From assembly GCA_017546745.1 (NCBI GenBank), contig JAFYRZ010000083.1, positions 1 to 7,422 of the forward strand: a stretch of 7,422 nucleotides of DNA. The letters are read 5' to 3'. Shown here one piece after another: positions 1 through 6,148 of this stretch. This DNA comes from Clostridia bacterium (GTDB taxonomy: Bacteria; Bacillota_A; Clostridia; Oscillospirales; CAG-272). Numbering within the stretch: position 1 is the stretch's first letter; each line of letters starts with the position of its first letter. The notes beneath the pieces were generated by a model that was given only the letters and a program-made list of their open reading frames with translations, was not told where the DNA came from and did no database searches. A program made the translations under genes and the position numbers.

Positions 1-957
1 GCACAGTCTATCGGTGAGCCCGGTACTCAGCTTACGATGAGAACCTTCCACACCGGTGGTGTCGCAGGTTCGGATATCACCCAGGGTCTTCCCAGAGTCG
101 AGGAGCTCTTCGAGGCAAGACGTCCCAAGAAGACCGCTATTATCACCGAGTTTACCGGAACTGCTCGCATCGTATCCGATAAGAAGCTTTCCAAGGTAAT
201 TATTCAGAACCCCGTTGAGCCTACCGATGACGAGGTAGCATACGAAATTCCCTTTGGTATGCGTCTTTGCATCGAGGACGGCCAGGAGGTTAAGCGCGGT
301 CAGCAGTTGACCGAGGGCTTCCTTAACCCCGCAGACGTTCTTCACATGAGCGGTATCGATGCAGTTTACGACTACATCATCCGTGAGGTTCAGAAGGTCT
401 ACCGCGGTGAGGACGTTGAGATCAACGACAAGCACGTTGAGTGTATCACCCGTCAGATGACCCGTAAGGTCGAGATCGAGGACGCAGGAGATACCGATCT
501 TCTTGCAGGCACCAAGGTTGATATCCTTGAGTTCCGCGAGGCGAACGATATGATCCAGGCGAGAATCGATGCAGGCGAGGTAACTCTCCGCAAGGCAGAG
601 GCTGCTCCCCTCCTTCTCGGTATCACCAAGGCTTCTCTTATGACCCAGTCCTTTATGTCTGCGGCTTCCTTCCAGGAGACCACAAGAGTTCTTACCGAGG
701 CTGCTATCAGCGGTAAGAAGGATAACCTCCTCGGTCTTAAGGAGAACGTTATTATCGGTAAGCTTATCCCTGCCGGTACCGGTCTTGGAAAGTACCACCA
801 GATCGAGATCACCGATCACGATAAGGAAAACGTTGAGGAGATCTCCTCCGTATACGAGCCCGTGTACGTTGGCGAAGCTGCCGATGAGGCAGAGGACGCA
901 GAGGTAGTGGCTGACACCGAGGCTGAGGTCGAGGTTGTCGAGACTACTGAGGAATAA
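1..957 (+). CDS. rpoC: RNA polymerase subunit beta', C-terminal part (5' end outside window)
   Basis: This is the catalytic beta' subunit of DNA-dependent RNA polymerase; the last 318 residues are present. The frame is open from base 1. It begins in the highly conserved [12 protein letters not shown] block, which leads into MRTFHTGG of the trigger loop and then [15 protein letters not shown]. No insertion separates these blocks, unlike the large SI3 insertion of Gammaproteobacteria. Further diagnostic segments are [11 protein letters not shown], the clamp-side [15 protein letters not shown] and LIPAGTG near the end. After the conserved core there is an acidic tail of about 35 residues, rich in Glu, Asp, Ala and Val, which looks disordered. 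The stop is TAA, followed 23 bases later by a strong hairpin terminator, so rpsL is not in the same transcript. Identity is certain; the role of the tail is unknown. Confidence 0.98.
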   Translation, partial: AQSIGEPGTQLTMRTFHTGGVAGSDITQGLPRVEELFEARRPKKTAIITEFTGTARIVSDKKLSKVIIQNPVEPTDDEVAYEIPFGMRLCIEDGQEVKRGQQLTEGFLNPADVLHMSGIDAVYDYIIREVQKVYRGEDVEINDKHVECITRQMTRKVEIEDAGDTDLLAGTKVDILEFREANDMIQARIDAGEVTLRKAEAAPLLLGITKASLMTQSFMSAASFQETTRVLTEAAISGKKDNLLGLKENVIIGKLIPAGTGLGKYHQIEITDHDKENVEEISSVYEPVYVGEAADEAEDAEVVADTEAEVEVVETTEE

Positions 958-980
958 TTTCTCAAATCTTAAATAAAACA

Positions 981-1014
981 AAAAATGCACAGATGAAAAT
1001 CTGTGCATTTTTTT
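981..1014. terminator. Strong Rho-independent terminator after rpoC, probably bidirectional
   Basis: A perfect stem pairs ATGCACAGAT (985-994) with ATCTGTGCAT (999-1008) around a GAAA loop, and the A-run at 981-984 can pair with the first Ts after it. On the plus strand the stem runs into seven Ts (1008-1014), which ends the rpoC transcript. Read on the minus strand, the A-run becomes a T-tract, so the same hairpin can also stop the operon arriving from the right, whose last stop codon is at 1122. Confidence 0.93.
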
Positions 1015-1044
1015 GCGCCTTAACGCGAGATATGTAAATAACTA

Positions 1045-1073
1045 TTGACATAATATGCTTTTAGGGCTGTTAT
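1045..1073 (+). promoter_or_regulatory. Sigma-A-like promoter pointing antisense into the RNHCP gene
   Basis: A perfect -35 box TTGACA (1045-1050) is followed after 17 bases by TGTTAT (1068-1073), which matches four of six bases of the -10 consensus. The predicted start is near 1080. No credible plus-strand gene follows: the only short open frame there has no ribosome site and resembles nothing I know. If active, the promoter would make an RNA antisense to the 3' end of the minus-strand operon. It could also be a chance match or a relic of a lost gene. Confidence 0.45.
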
Positions 1074-1100
1074 TTTTGCTTGAGCATATGCTACAGCCTT
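1063..1100. other. Stem-loop in the convergent intergenic region
   Basis: AGGGCTGT (1063-1070) can pair with ACAGCCTT (1093-1100), giving eight base pairs including one G-U. The 22-base loop contains the perfect palindrome AGCATATGCT (1083-1092). No T-tract follows on either strand, so it is not a normal terminator. It overlaps the -10 box and the predicted start of the plus-strand promoter. A role in 3' end protection of the minus-strand mRNA or in a small RNA is possible but unproven. Confidence 0.35.
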
Positions 1101-1121
1101 GCGTTGGGTGATAGCGAGACT

Positions 1122-1451
1122 TTAAGAAAGTCCTGCGGTAAGCCTTATCAAAAGGTCGTTGTCGTCGGGCTGAACCTTAGCCTCGTGTGCCGCCTTGTTT
1201 CTCACCGTCTTGCCGCATCTGTCACAGCGGTGGATTATGATGTAACCCTTTTTAGGGTCGGGTAAGGTCTGTATCGGGCGCAAGATTCCGCCGCAATCGT
1301 TTGCCCTGTCGCCGGGGTTTATATCAACGTGAAGAGAGCAGAGGCAGAACGGACAATGGTTTCTTGAGGTATACCCGAGCGGCAGAACCTCTTTTTGGCA
1401 GTTCGCGCAGATAAAGCCGCTGTCGTTTTTCGTAAATCTTTTCTGTTCCAT
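1122..1451 (-). CDS. RNHCP domain protein, small zinc-ribbon-like
   Basis: A 109-residue protein that spans essentially the whole RNHCP family domain. The signature is at residues 30-34 (RNHCP), followed by HVDINPGDRANDCGG at 41-55. Three CxxC pairs are visible (C15/C18, C33/C36, C76/C79) plus single Cys at 38 and 53, which suggests binding of one or two zinc ions. There is no signal peptide or membrane segment, so it should be cytoplasmic. The family has no established biochemical function that I know of. The ATG at 1451 is preceded by AGGAGG four bases upstream; this site overlaps the mnmE stop codon, so translation is probably coupled to mnmE. It is the last gene of the minus-strand operon. 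A role in RNA or tRNA metabolism is inferred only from its neighbours. Confidence 0.9.
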   Translation of the reverse strand: MEQKRFTKNDSGFICANCQKEVLPLGYTSRNHCPFCLCSLHVDINPGDRANDCGGILRPIQTLPDPKKGYIIIHRCDRCGKTVRNKAAHEAKVQPDDNDLLIRLTAGLS

Positions 1452-1459
1452 ATTACCTC

Positions 1460-2848
1460 CTATTTTCCTACGCAGAAGCGCGAGAATATGTTAGATACGA
1501 CCTCTTCGTTTACCTCTCTGCCGTCAAGCTCGCCGAGCGCACCGAGTGCTCGCTCAACGTCGCTTGCAATAGCGTCCTGTGGAATGCCTGCTCTAAGCGC
1601 GTCCGCGGCAAGTCTTAAAAACTCCTCCGTGCGCGAGAGCGCCGCGTTCTGTCTTGCAGAGAAAACGATAGCACTCGTATCGGCTGCTATTTTCTCGCTC
1701 GTAAACATTTCCTCAACGGTAGAGGAAAGCTCTCGAAGAAGCTCTGCGTCACCCTCACTTGCAGAAGCGGTGATTATACAGTCAAATATACCGTCAAGCG
1801 CGCTCGTATCAAGCCTTATAGCCTTGTCGCACTTATTAAGCACGGCGATCTTGGCGCACTCTTTTTGTGAAAGCAGGCTTAAAAGCTCGCGGTCCTCCTC
1901 GCTCATATCGGAGGAAAGGTCAAACACCGCGATTATAAGCTCTGCACTCTCAACGCGGCTCTTAGATCTCTCTATACCGATAGACTCAACGATGTCGGAG
2001 CTATTGCGTATTCCCGCGGTGTCGGCAAGGTGTAAAAGCACCTTGCCAAGCGGAACAGTCCTTTCAAGCACGTCGCGCGTAGTGCCGGAAATATCGGTAA
2101 CTATCGCGGCATCCTCGCCAAGTATGAGATTATAGATCGTGCTTTTTCCAACGTTCGGCTTTCCGCAAATAACCGTGCGTATGCCCTCGTTTATCGCGTG
2201 ACCGAGCTTATAGCTCGAGATAAGCCGTCTTACGTCACAAAGCGCCCCCTCGGTCAGGGAAAGAAGCTCGTCGTTGTCAAAGTCGCCGAGGTCCTCGTCA
2301 GGGTAATCTATCCTCGCGAAAAGCGAGCCGAGTATCTCTGTTATCCTATTTTTGAGAAAGGCTATTCTCTCGGCAAGCCTTGACCTTGAGTCGGAGGAGA
2401 GGATCTTAAGCTGCTCCTCGCTCCTTGCGTCAAGAATATCTCCGATAGCCTCCGCCTCGGTAAGCGTAAGTTTTCCGTTAATGAGAGCCCTTTTTGTAAA
2501 CTCTCCTTTACCTGCCTGGCGCGCACCGTGGTGAAACAGCGCCTCAAGCACGCATCTCGTTACGAGTATTCCGCCGTGGGGAAAGATCTCGACCGTCTCT
2601 TCTCCCGTGTAGGAGGAGCCGGCGGGAAAGTAGCAGGCAAGGCAGTCGTCGATGCGCTGACCGTCACGGATAACGTCACCGTAGACCTGCATTCTTGCGG
2701 GATAGTCGGAAAGTCTTTTTCCCGATCTTGGGAAAAAGCTGCGCTCTGCGATCTCTATCGCTCCCTCGCCCGACATTCGGATAACCGAAACCCCACCCTT
2801 TCCGGGTGGGGTCGATATTGCCGCTATAGGGTCATAGAGGTGATTCAT
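1460..2848 (-). CDS. mnmE: tRNA uridine-5-carboxymethylaminomethyl(34) synthesis GTPase MnmE
   Basis: MnmE (TrmE) acts with MnmG to build the (carboxymethyl)aminomethyl group on U34 of tRNAs, using 5,10-methylene-THF and GTP hydrolysis. At 462 residues it has the normal length. The N-terminal folate-binding domain (about 1-120) starts with DPIAAISTPPGKGGVSVIR. A helical domain follows, interrupted by the G domain at about 220-380: P-loop GKPNVGKS (229-236), GTTRD (255-259), DTAG (276-279) and NKCD (338-341). The C-terminus ends with the conserved catalytic-type CxGK motif (Cys459). The ATG lies one base after the khpB stop (TGATATG) and has only a weak ribosome site, which indicates translational coupling. 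The usual partner gene mnmG does not follow; an RNHCP gene does. All motifs are intact, so mnmG should lie elsewhere in the genome. Confidence 0.98.
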   Translation of the reverse strand: MNHLYDPIAAISTPPGKGGVSVIRMSGEGAIEIAERSFFPRSGKRLSDYPARMQVYGDVIRDGQRIDDCLACYFPAGSSYTGEETVEIFPHGGILVTRCVLEALFHHGARQAGKGEFTKRALINGKLTLTEAEAIGDILDARSEEQLKILSSDSRSRLAERIAFLKNRITEILGSLFARIDYPDEDLGDFDNDELLSLTEGALCDVRRLISSYKLGHAINEGIRTVICGKPNVGKSTIYNLILGEDAAIVTDISGTTRDVLERTVPLGKVLLHLADTAGIRNSSDIVESIGIERSKSRVESAELIIAVFDLSSDMSEEDRELLSLLSQKECAKIAVLNKCDKAIRLDTSALDGIFDCIITASASEGDAELLRELSSTVEEMFTSEKIAADTSAIVFSARQNAALSRTEEFLRLAADALRAGIPQDAIASDVERALGALGELDGREVNEEVVSNIFSRFCVGK

Positions 2849-2849
2849 A

Positions 2850-3869
2850 TCAGTTCTCGCCGGGCTCGTCGATCACTGCAGATTCCTCTGCGCTGTCAAC
2901 GCAAACGGCCTCGTCGCTTCCCTCTTCAGCGGAAATATCGCTCTCCATAGTAGCCTCAACGGCGCCTGCGGTGTTTTCCTCAAGCTCAGCCTCGTCGTTA
3001 GGGAAAAGCTCCTCGGGCTTCTTATCGGTGAGGTAGATAACGATCTTTCTGTTGTTGTCGGAGCCGATAGAATTGGTGGAAACTCCGTCAATGCCCTGGA
3101 TCTCGGAGTGAATGATCCTTCTCTCGTAAGCGCTCATAGGCTCGAGCATAACGCTTCTTCTGTTGCGAAGAGCCTTAGCCGCCATTCTGCGCGCAAGTGC
3201 GCGGAGGGTGTCCTCTCTCTTCTGGCGATATCCCTCGATATCGATGGTAACGCGGCTCTTGTCGCGCTCGCCGTTAACGTTCTTTCTTGCGGATGCAAGG
3301 TTTGCAAGATACTGAAGCGCGTCAAGAGTGTCGCCGTGGTGGCCGATAAGCATAGATGCGTCCTCGCCAACGATAGCGATCCTTCTCGTGCCGTCGTCGC
3401 AGGAGTAAAGCTCAACCTCTGCATTAAGTCCGATGTCGGAAACTACGGTCTTTACGAAGTCGAAGGACATATCCTCGCCGGGGTTTACCTCCTTGCGCTC
3501 GAGCTTAAGATCAACCTCGGGGATAACTCTCTCCTTGGGCTTATTTTCGGTCTTGGGTGCGTTCCTTCTTCTGTCGTCGCTCTTGGGCTTGCGGTTATTG
3601 CCGGTGCCCTTACCCTTGCCCTCGGTTCTCTCGGGGCGTCTGTTGCTTCTGTGTCTTTCGTGGTGGGGCTTCTTCTCCTGGGGCTCGTCACCCTCGATAT
3701 ATACTCTTACCTTTGCGGGACGGGAGAAAAGGCCGAGAATGCCCTTCGTTCCGCCGTCGATTATTTCAAACTTTATTTCGTCAAGCTCGCTAACGCCAAG
3801 CGCCGCCTTGCCGTTTGCAAGTGCCTCCTGTACGTCCTTGCCTGCTGCGGTTATTTCCTTTAATATCAT
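2850..3869 (-). CDS. khpB: RNA-binding protein KhpB (Jag/SpoIIIJ-associated)
   Basis: KhpB/Jag is a cytoplasmic RNA-binding protein, usually encoded beside yidC, that with KhpA affects cell division and envelope gene expression in Gram-positive bacteria. The 339-residue protein shows the Jag N-terminal domain (1-60), with GTKGILGLFSRPAKVRV. A strongly basic, low-complexity linker (about 62-113, rich in Lys, Arg, Asn, His) follows. Next comes a KH domain with the GHHG loop (176-179) inside LIGHHGDTLDALQYL, then an R3H domain with ALARRMAAKALR and the RxxxH motif R250-H254. Residues 290-339 form an acidic tail rich in Glu, Asp, Ala and Ser. The total is longer than the roughly 200-residue Bacillus form because of the linker and tail. 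The ATG at 3869 has AAAGG 11 bases upstream; the gap to yidC is 25 bases. Confidence 0.96.
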   Translation of the reverse strand: MILKEITAAGKDVQEALANGKAALGVSELDEIKFEIIDGGTKGILGLFSRPAKVRVYIEGDEPQEKKPHHERHRSNRRPERTEGKGKGTGNNRKPKSDDRRRNAPKTENKPKERVIPEVDLKLERKEVNPGEDMSFDFVKTVVSDIGLNAEVELYSCDDGTRRIAIVGEDASMLIGHHGDTLDALQYLANLASARKNVNGERDKSRVTIDIEGYRQKREDTLRALARRMAAKALRNRRSVMLEPMSAYERRIIHSEIQGIDGVSTNSIGSDNNRKIVIYLTDKKPEELFPNDEAELEENTAGAVEATMESDISAEEGSDEAVCVDSAEESAVIDEPGEN

Positions 3870-3894
3870 TTCTTGAAATGCCTTTCGTTGTTGA

Positions 3895-5046
3895 TTAGTC
3901 CTTTATCTCGGGCATATCGCTGCCGGAGATTCTGCTGTTGTTATTATCCGCCGACTTGATCTCGGGGAGGGTATCGTAGTCGTCCTCGTCGATATAGTGG
4001 AGCGACTTATATTTGGGCTGGGATTTGATAGCGGCTCTCTGCGCCTTTTCAGCCGCCTTCTGCTGGCGGCGCATCTCCTTAAGCTCCTCCTCGGTGTACT
4101 TGGGCATAGGCATAGCCTTTGCGAGGATCATGGTCTGACCAAGGCCCAGCACGGACTGGAATATCCAGTAAAGACCGAGCATGCCGGAGAAGTTGAATGC
4201 GATAAAGAGGGTCATAAGAGGCATAGCGAGGTCCATGATCTTAAGAGAAGCCTGCGCCTGCGCGTCCTGTGACTGCATTGCGGGGTTGCCGTTATACTTT
4301 CTCGTAAACCACATAGTGAACCAGGATGCAACTGCCGCTATGATGGGGATAAGAACGAGAATGGAAATGTTCTTGATAGAGGGAGTTTCGGCAAGGTTAA
4401 CGCCGAGAAGATCGAAGTTGGGGATAGACTCTATCTCCAAGCCGTATTTCTCGATATCCTTCACCTTTTCAGCGTCGGTGCCGCCGTTTCCGTCGGAGAT
4501 ATAGCTCTTGATGCTGTTGATAAGCTGAATCTGCTGGATATTCTTGAACGCTACGGGATCATTACCCTCCTCGGGAGGATTGATCTCGTTGTAGATCTTT
4601 GCGATAGCCTCGTTTATCTGATCCTGCTCGCTAAGCTCGTCGTTCTGAACGATCGCGGAAACGGTGTCCATATCGTAGCTTGCGATATAGGAAAGGGGGT
4701 TCTGAATTACTGCGTAAAGAAGCATAATGAGGGGAAGCTGAATAAGAAGAGGAAGACAGCCGGAAAGCGCGTTATAGCCCTCCTTCTGCTGGAGCTCCAT
4801 GATCTCGGTCTGCTGCTTCTGCATGGTGACCCTATCGGTCCTGCCCTTGTACTTTGCCTTGATAAGCTCTATTTTGGGAGCAAGCTTTGCCATTTTGATC
4901 TGGTTTTTCTGCTGCTTAATAGAGAAGGGAATGAAAACTACCTTAAAGATAAGCGCGTAGAAGAGAAGAGAGAGCGCGTATGTTCCGGTAAAGCTCTCAA
5001 ACCAGGCAAGCATTGAGCCAAGTATGTTGTAAAGCCAAACAAACAT
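3895..5046 (-). CDS. yidC: Membrane protein insertase YidC/Oxa1 family
   Basis: YidC inserts and folds membrane proteins, alone or with SecYEG. The 383-residue protein has an amphipathic N-terminal segment (1-18) and a first core membrane helix (about 22-43). The cytoplasmic basic helical hairpin (44-93, with IKQQKNQIKMAKLAPKIE) comes next, then helix two (about 97-115, CLPLLIQLPLIMLLYAV). A large hydrophilic outside loop spans about 117-226, and further helices lie at about 227-248 and 270-309 (NFSGMLGLYWIFQSVLG). The C-terminal tail (about 316-383) is basic, then acidic, and would lie in the cytoplasm near the ribosome. Lys35 occupies the place of the conserved hydrophilic-groove arginine. 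There is no lipobox cysteine, unlike SpoIIIJ. The ATG follows the yidD stop directly (TAAATG), with AAGGA 10 bases upstream. Confidence 0.97.
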   Translation of the reverse strand: MFVWLYNILGSMLAWFESFTGTYALSLLFYALIFKVVFIPFSIKQQKNQIKMAKLAPKIELIKAKYKGRTDRVTMQKQQTEIMELQQKEGYNALSGCLPLLIQLPLIMLLYAVIQNPLSYIASYDMDTVSAIVQNDELSEQDQINEAIAKIYNEINPPEEGNDPVAFKNIQQIQLINSIKSYISDGNGGTDAEKVKDIEKYGLEIESIPNFDLLGVNLAETPSIKNISILVLIPIIAAVASWFTMWFTRKYNGNPAMQSQDAQAQASLKIMDLAMPLMTLFIAFNFSGMLGLYWIFQSVLGLGQTMILAKAMPMPKYTEEELKEMRRQQKAAEKAQRAAIKSQPKYKSLHYIDEDDYDTLPEIKSADNNNSRISGSDMPEIKD

Positions 5047-5346
5047 TTAATTATTTTCCTTTTTGTTATTATTCGTGTCGGTGTCCGTATCGTTCTCACC
5101 TATCCTGTTAATGTCGGGAGGATTTCTTAAGCCCTTTAGCGGAACGGGGTCGTAGCCGCCGCGGCAAAACGGGTTACAGCGAAGTATTCGCCAAACCGTA
5201 AGAATAGTCCCAACGAAAAAGCCACGTTTTAAATACGCCTCTATGGCGTAGGCAGAGCAGGTCGGTGTAAACCTGCAACAGGGCGGTTTCAGGGGAGAAA
5301 TAAGCTTCTGATAAAAGCGTATCAGCGCGATCATTACGTGCTTCAT
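5047..5346 (-). CDS. yidD: Membrane protein insertion efficiency factor YidD
   Basis: YidD is a small amphipathic inner-face membrane protein thought to help YidC-dependent insertion. The 99-residue product carries the whole family signature: [16 protein letters not shown] near the start, the [11 protein letters not shown] block (24-34), RILRCNPF (53-60) and GGYDPVP (63-69). Residues 82-99 form a polar, Asn- and Asp-rich low-complexity tail. The start codon overlaps the rnpA stop as ATGA, and its stop TAA touches the yidC ATG, so rnpA, yidD and yidC are translationally coupled. The own ribosome site is weak, which fits coupling. Confidence 0.97.
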   Translation of the reverse strand: MKHVMIALIRFYQKLISPLKPPCCRFTPTCSAYAIEAYLKRGFFVGTILTVWRILRCNPFCRGGYDPVPLKGLRNPPDINRIGENDTDTDTNNNKKENN

Positions 5347-5717
5347 ACGTACATTCCGAGCTTTGTGAGTGCGAAATCGAGCTGCTGCTTGATTTCGGTG
5401 CTTTTCATTGAAACTGCGGCGGTGCGCGCGGCAATGACTACGAGAAAGCCCTGCTTAATAGGCTTTTCCCTCTCTAAGGTCCTAAGGGCCTCGCGCATGA
5501 TGCGGCGACATCTCGATCGTACGACCGCTCCGCCGAGCTTCGTGGACGTTGTAAGTCCGTATCTGTTTAAGATCTTCTTTTGTGGGTGTGCTTTCGCAAG
5601 TCTTTTTGCATGGTAATCCGGTAAAACGTACACGGCAAGCGCCGACGTTACAGCTCTCTTGCCCTTAGTATAGGCCTTGGAGTATAGGTGGTTTTCGCAA
5701 ATAGCCTTGAATTTCAT
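5343..5717 (-). CDS. rnpA: Ribonuclease P protein component
   Basis: RnpA is the protein cofactor of RNase P, which together with the RnpB RNA removes the 5' leader of pre-tRNAs. The 124-residue protein is small and basic. The diagnostic block is at 60-77, [18 protein letters not shown], where family members usually read GNAV.RNR..R..RE; here the RNR motif is RSR (67-69) and the following R71/R72 are kept. A central hydrophobic strand ([11 protein letters not shown]) follows. The ATG at 5717 is the only possible start in frame for at least 30 bases upstream. Its ribosome site is not ideal: GAGGGG lies about 12 bases upstream. It overlaps yidD by four bases and follows rpmH after 136 bases that contain a terminator-like hairpin. 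No separate strong promoter is seen. Confidence 0.96.
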   Translation of the reverse strand: MKFKAICENHLYSKAYTKGKRAVTSALAVYVLPDYHAKRLAKAHPQKKILNRYGLTTSTKLGGAVVRSRCRRIMREALRTLEREKPIKQGFLVVIAARTAAVSMKSTEIKQQLDFALTKLGMYV

Positions 5718-5768
5718 ATTAAATTTACGCCCCTCAAGGCTCCTTTCGTGAAAATATACCCCAACTAA

Positions 5769-5818
5769 ACAAAAACCCCGATAAATGCAAGACGATGCTC
5801 TTTATCGGAGGGTTTTGT
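5769..5818 (-). terminator. Terminator/attenuator hairpin between rpmH and rnpA
   Basis: Read on the minus strand, CCGATAAA pairs with TTTATCGG, and after a two-base bulge AAAACC pairs with GGTTTT, giving 14 pairs around a 15-base loop. The 3' arm ends in GGGGTTTTTG followed by TTTAG. This is the form of a Rho-independent terminator. As rnpA and later genes have no obvious promoter of their own, it probably acts as a partial terminator or processing site that makes more rpmH than downstream mRNA. Confidence 0.75.
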
Positions 5819-5819
5819 A

Positions 5820-5849
5820 GTCACTTCAGTGACAGTCACTCTGCGTGAC
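5820..5849. repeat. Two tandem short palindromes 3' of rpmH
   Basis: Two adjacent inverted repeats are present: GTCAC-TTCA-GTGAC (5820-5833) and GTCAC-TCTGC-GTGAC (5835-5849). Their junction is itself a perfect 13-base palindrome, AGTGACAGTCACT (5828-5840). They begin five bases beyond the rpmH stop and lie directly before the attenuator hairpin on the minus strand. They could be a dispersed short palindromic repeat, a protein-binding site or an mRNA processing signal. Confidence 0.7.
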
Positions 5850-5853
5850 GGGA

Positions 5854-5988
5854 TCAATAGGTAAGCTTAGCTCTACCCTTGGCGCGTCTTCTCTTAAGAA
5901 CTTTTCTGCCGTTAGCAGTAGCCATTCTTTTTCTGAAACCGTGTTCTTTGTTTCTCTGTCTTTTCTTGGGCTGATACGTTCTCTTCAC
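5854..5988 (-). CDS. rpmH: 50S ribosomal protein L34
   Basis: L34 is a very small, strongly basic protein of the large ribosomal subunit. The 44-residue sequence is canonical throughout: [20 protein letters not shown], then [20 protein letters not shown] chose the GTG at 5988, not an in-frame ATG at 6045. With the GTG, the protein has the standard length and N-terminus, and AAGGAGG lies eight bases upstream. The ATG has no ribosome site and would add 19 atypical residues. It is the first gene of the minus-strand operon, driven by a consensus promoter about 75 bases upstream. Confidence 0.98.
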   Translation of the reverse strand: MKRTYQPKKRQRNKEHGFRKRMATANGRKVLKRRRAKGRAKLTY

Positions 5989-5996
5989 AGTTAGCA

Positions 5997-6003
5997 CCTC
6001 CTT
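5997..6003 (-). promoter_or_regulatory. Ribosome binding site that fixes the rpmH GTG start
   Basis: AAGGAGG on the minus strand, eight bases before the GTG at 5988. It is a full match to the Shine-Dalgarno core at ideal spacing and decides the start against the upstream ATG at 6045. Confidence 0.92.
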
Positions 6004-6023
6004 AAAAATTATTAACGTCTTTT

Positions 6024-6040
6024 TGTACGAATATCGTACA
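6024..6040. promoter_or_regulatory. 17-base palindrome in the rpmH leader
   Basis: TGTACGA and TCGTACA form a perfect inverted repeat with a three-base centre. It lies roughly 14 to 30 bases downstream of the predicted rpmH transcription start and about 20 bases upstream of the ribosome site. It could be an operator for a dimeric repressor or fold as a 7-bp hairpin in the mRNA. No T-tract follows, so it is not a terminator. Confidence 0.55.
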
Positions 6041-6060
6041 TCCATACGAAAGCATCATAT

Positions 6061-6089
6061 ATTATAGCGCAAAGCGCGGGAAAAGTCAA
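6061..6089 (-). promoter_or_regulatory. Consensus promoter of the rpmH operon
   Basis: On the minus strand TTGACT (6084-6089) is separated by exactly 17 bases from a perfect TATAAT (6061-6066). The predicted start is near 6054, giving a leader of about 65 bases. The region upstream of the -35 is AT-rich and could act as an UP element. The spacer is unusually GC-rich and contains the palindrome GCGCAAAGCGC (plus-strand 6067-6077). Confidence 0.93.
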
Positions 6090-6148
6090 GAGTAAATTAA
6101 AATATTTGCAAACTTTTCTATAATATTTTTATATTCTTATGATTTTCC

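Noticed and set aside
453..812. Minus-strand open frame opposite rpoC
   Set aside because: It is a shadow of the strongly conserved rpoC reading frame, with no ribosome site or domain.
1114..1136. Hairpin around the RNHCP stop codon (GACTTT-AAG-AAAGTC) as the operon terminator
   Set aside because: No T-tract follows on the minus strand; the bidirectional hairpin at 981-1014 is the better terminator.
1245..1258. ACCCT-TTTT-AGGGT hairpin as a terminator for the antisense transcript
   Set aside because: No T-tract follows on the plus strand, and the bases encode the conserved DPKKGY part of the RNHCP protein.
1080..1265. Short plus-strand frame starting with TTG just after the putative antisense promoter
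   Set aside because: It has no ribosome site, overlaps the RNHCP gene on the other strand and has no recognisable features. The promoter alone does not justify a protein call.
1395..2135. Plus-strand Ser-rich open frame opposite mnmE
   Set aside because: It is antisense to the conserved G domain and C-terminus of MnmE, and its Ser/Leu-rich translation has no domain character.
3108..3863. Plus-strand open frame with a hydrophobic, membrane-like translation opposite khpB
   Set aside because: khpB is unmistakable on the other strand with conserved KH and R3H motifs; the hydrophobic look comes from reading its Lys/Glu-rich codons in reverse.
5854..6045. Longer rpmH version starting at the ATG at 6045
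   Set aside because: The 19 extra residues are atypical, the ATG has no ribosome site, and the GTG at 5988 has AAGGAGG at ideal distance and gives the canonical 44-residue L34.
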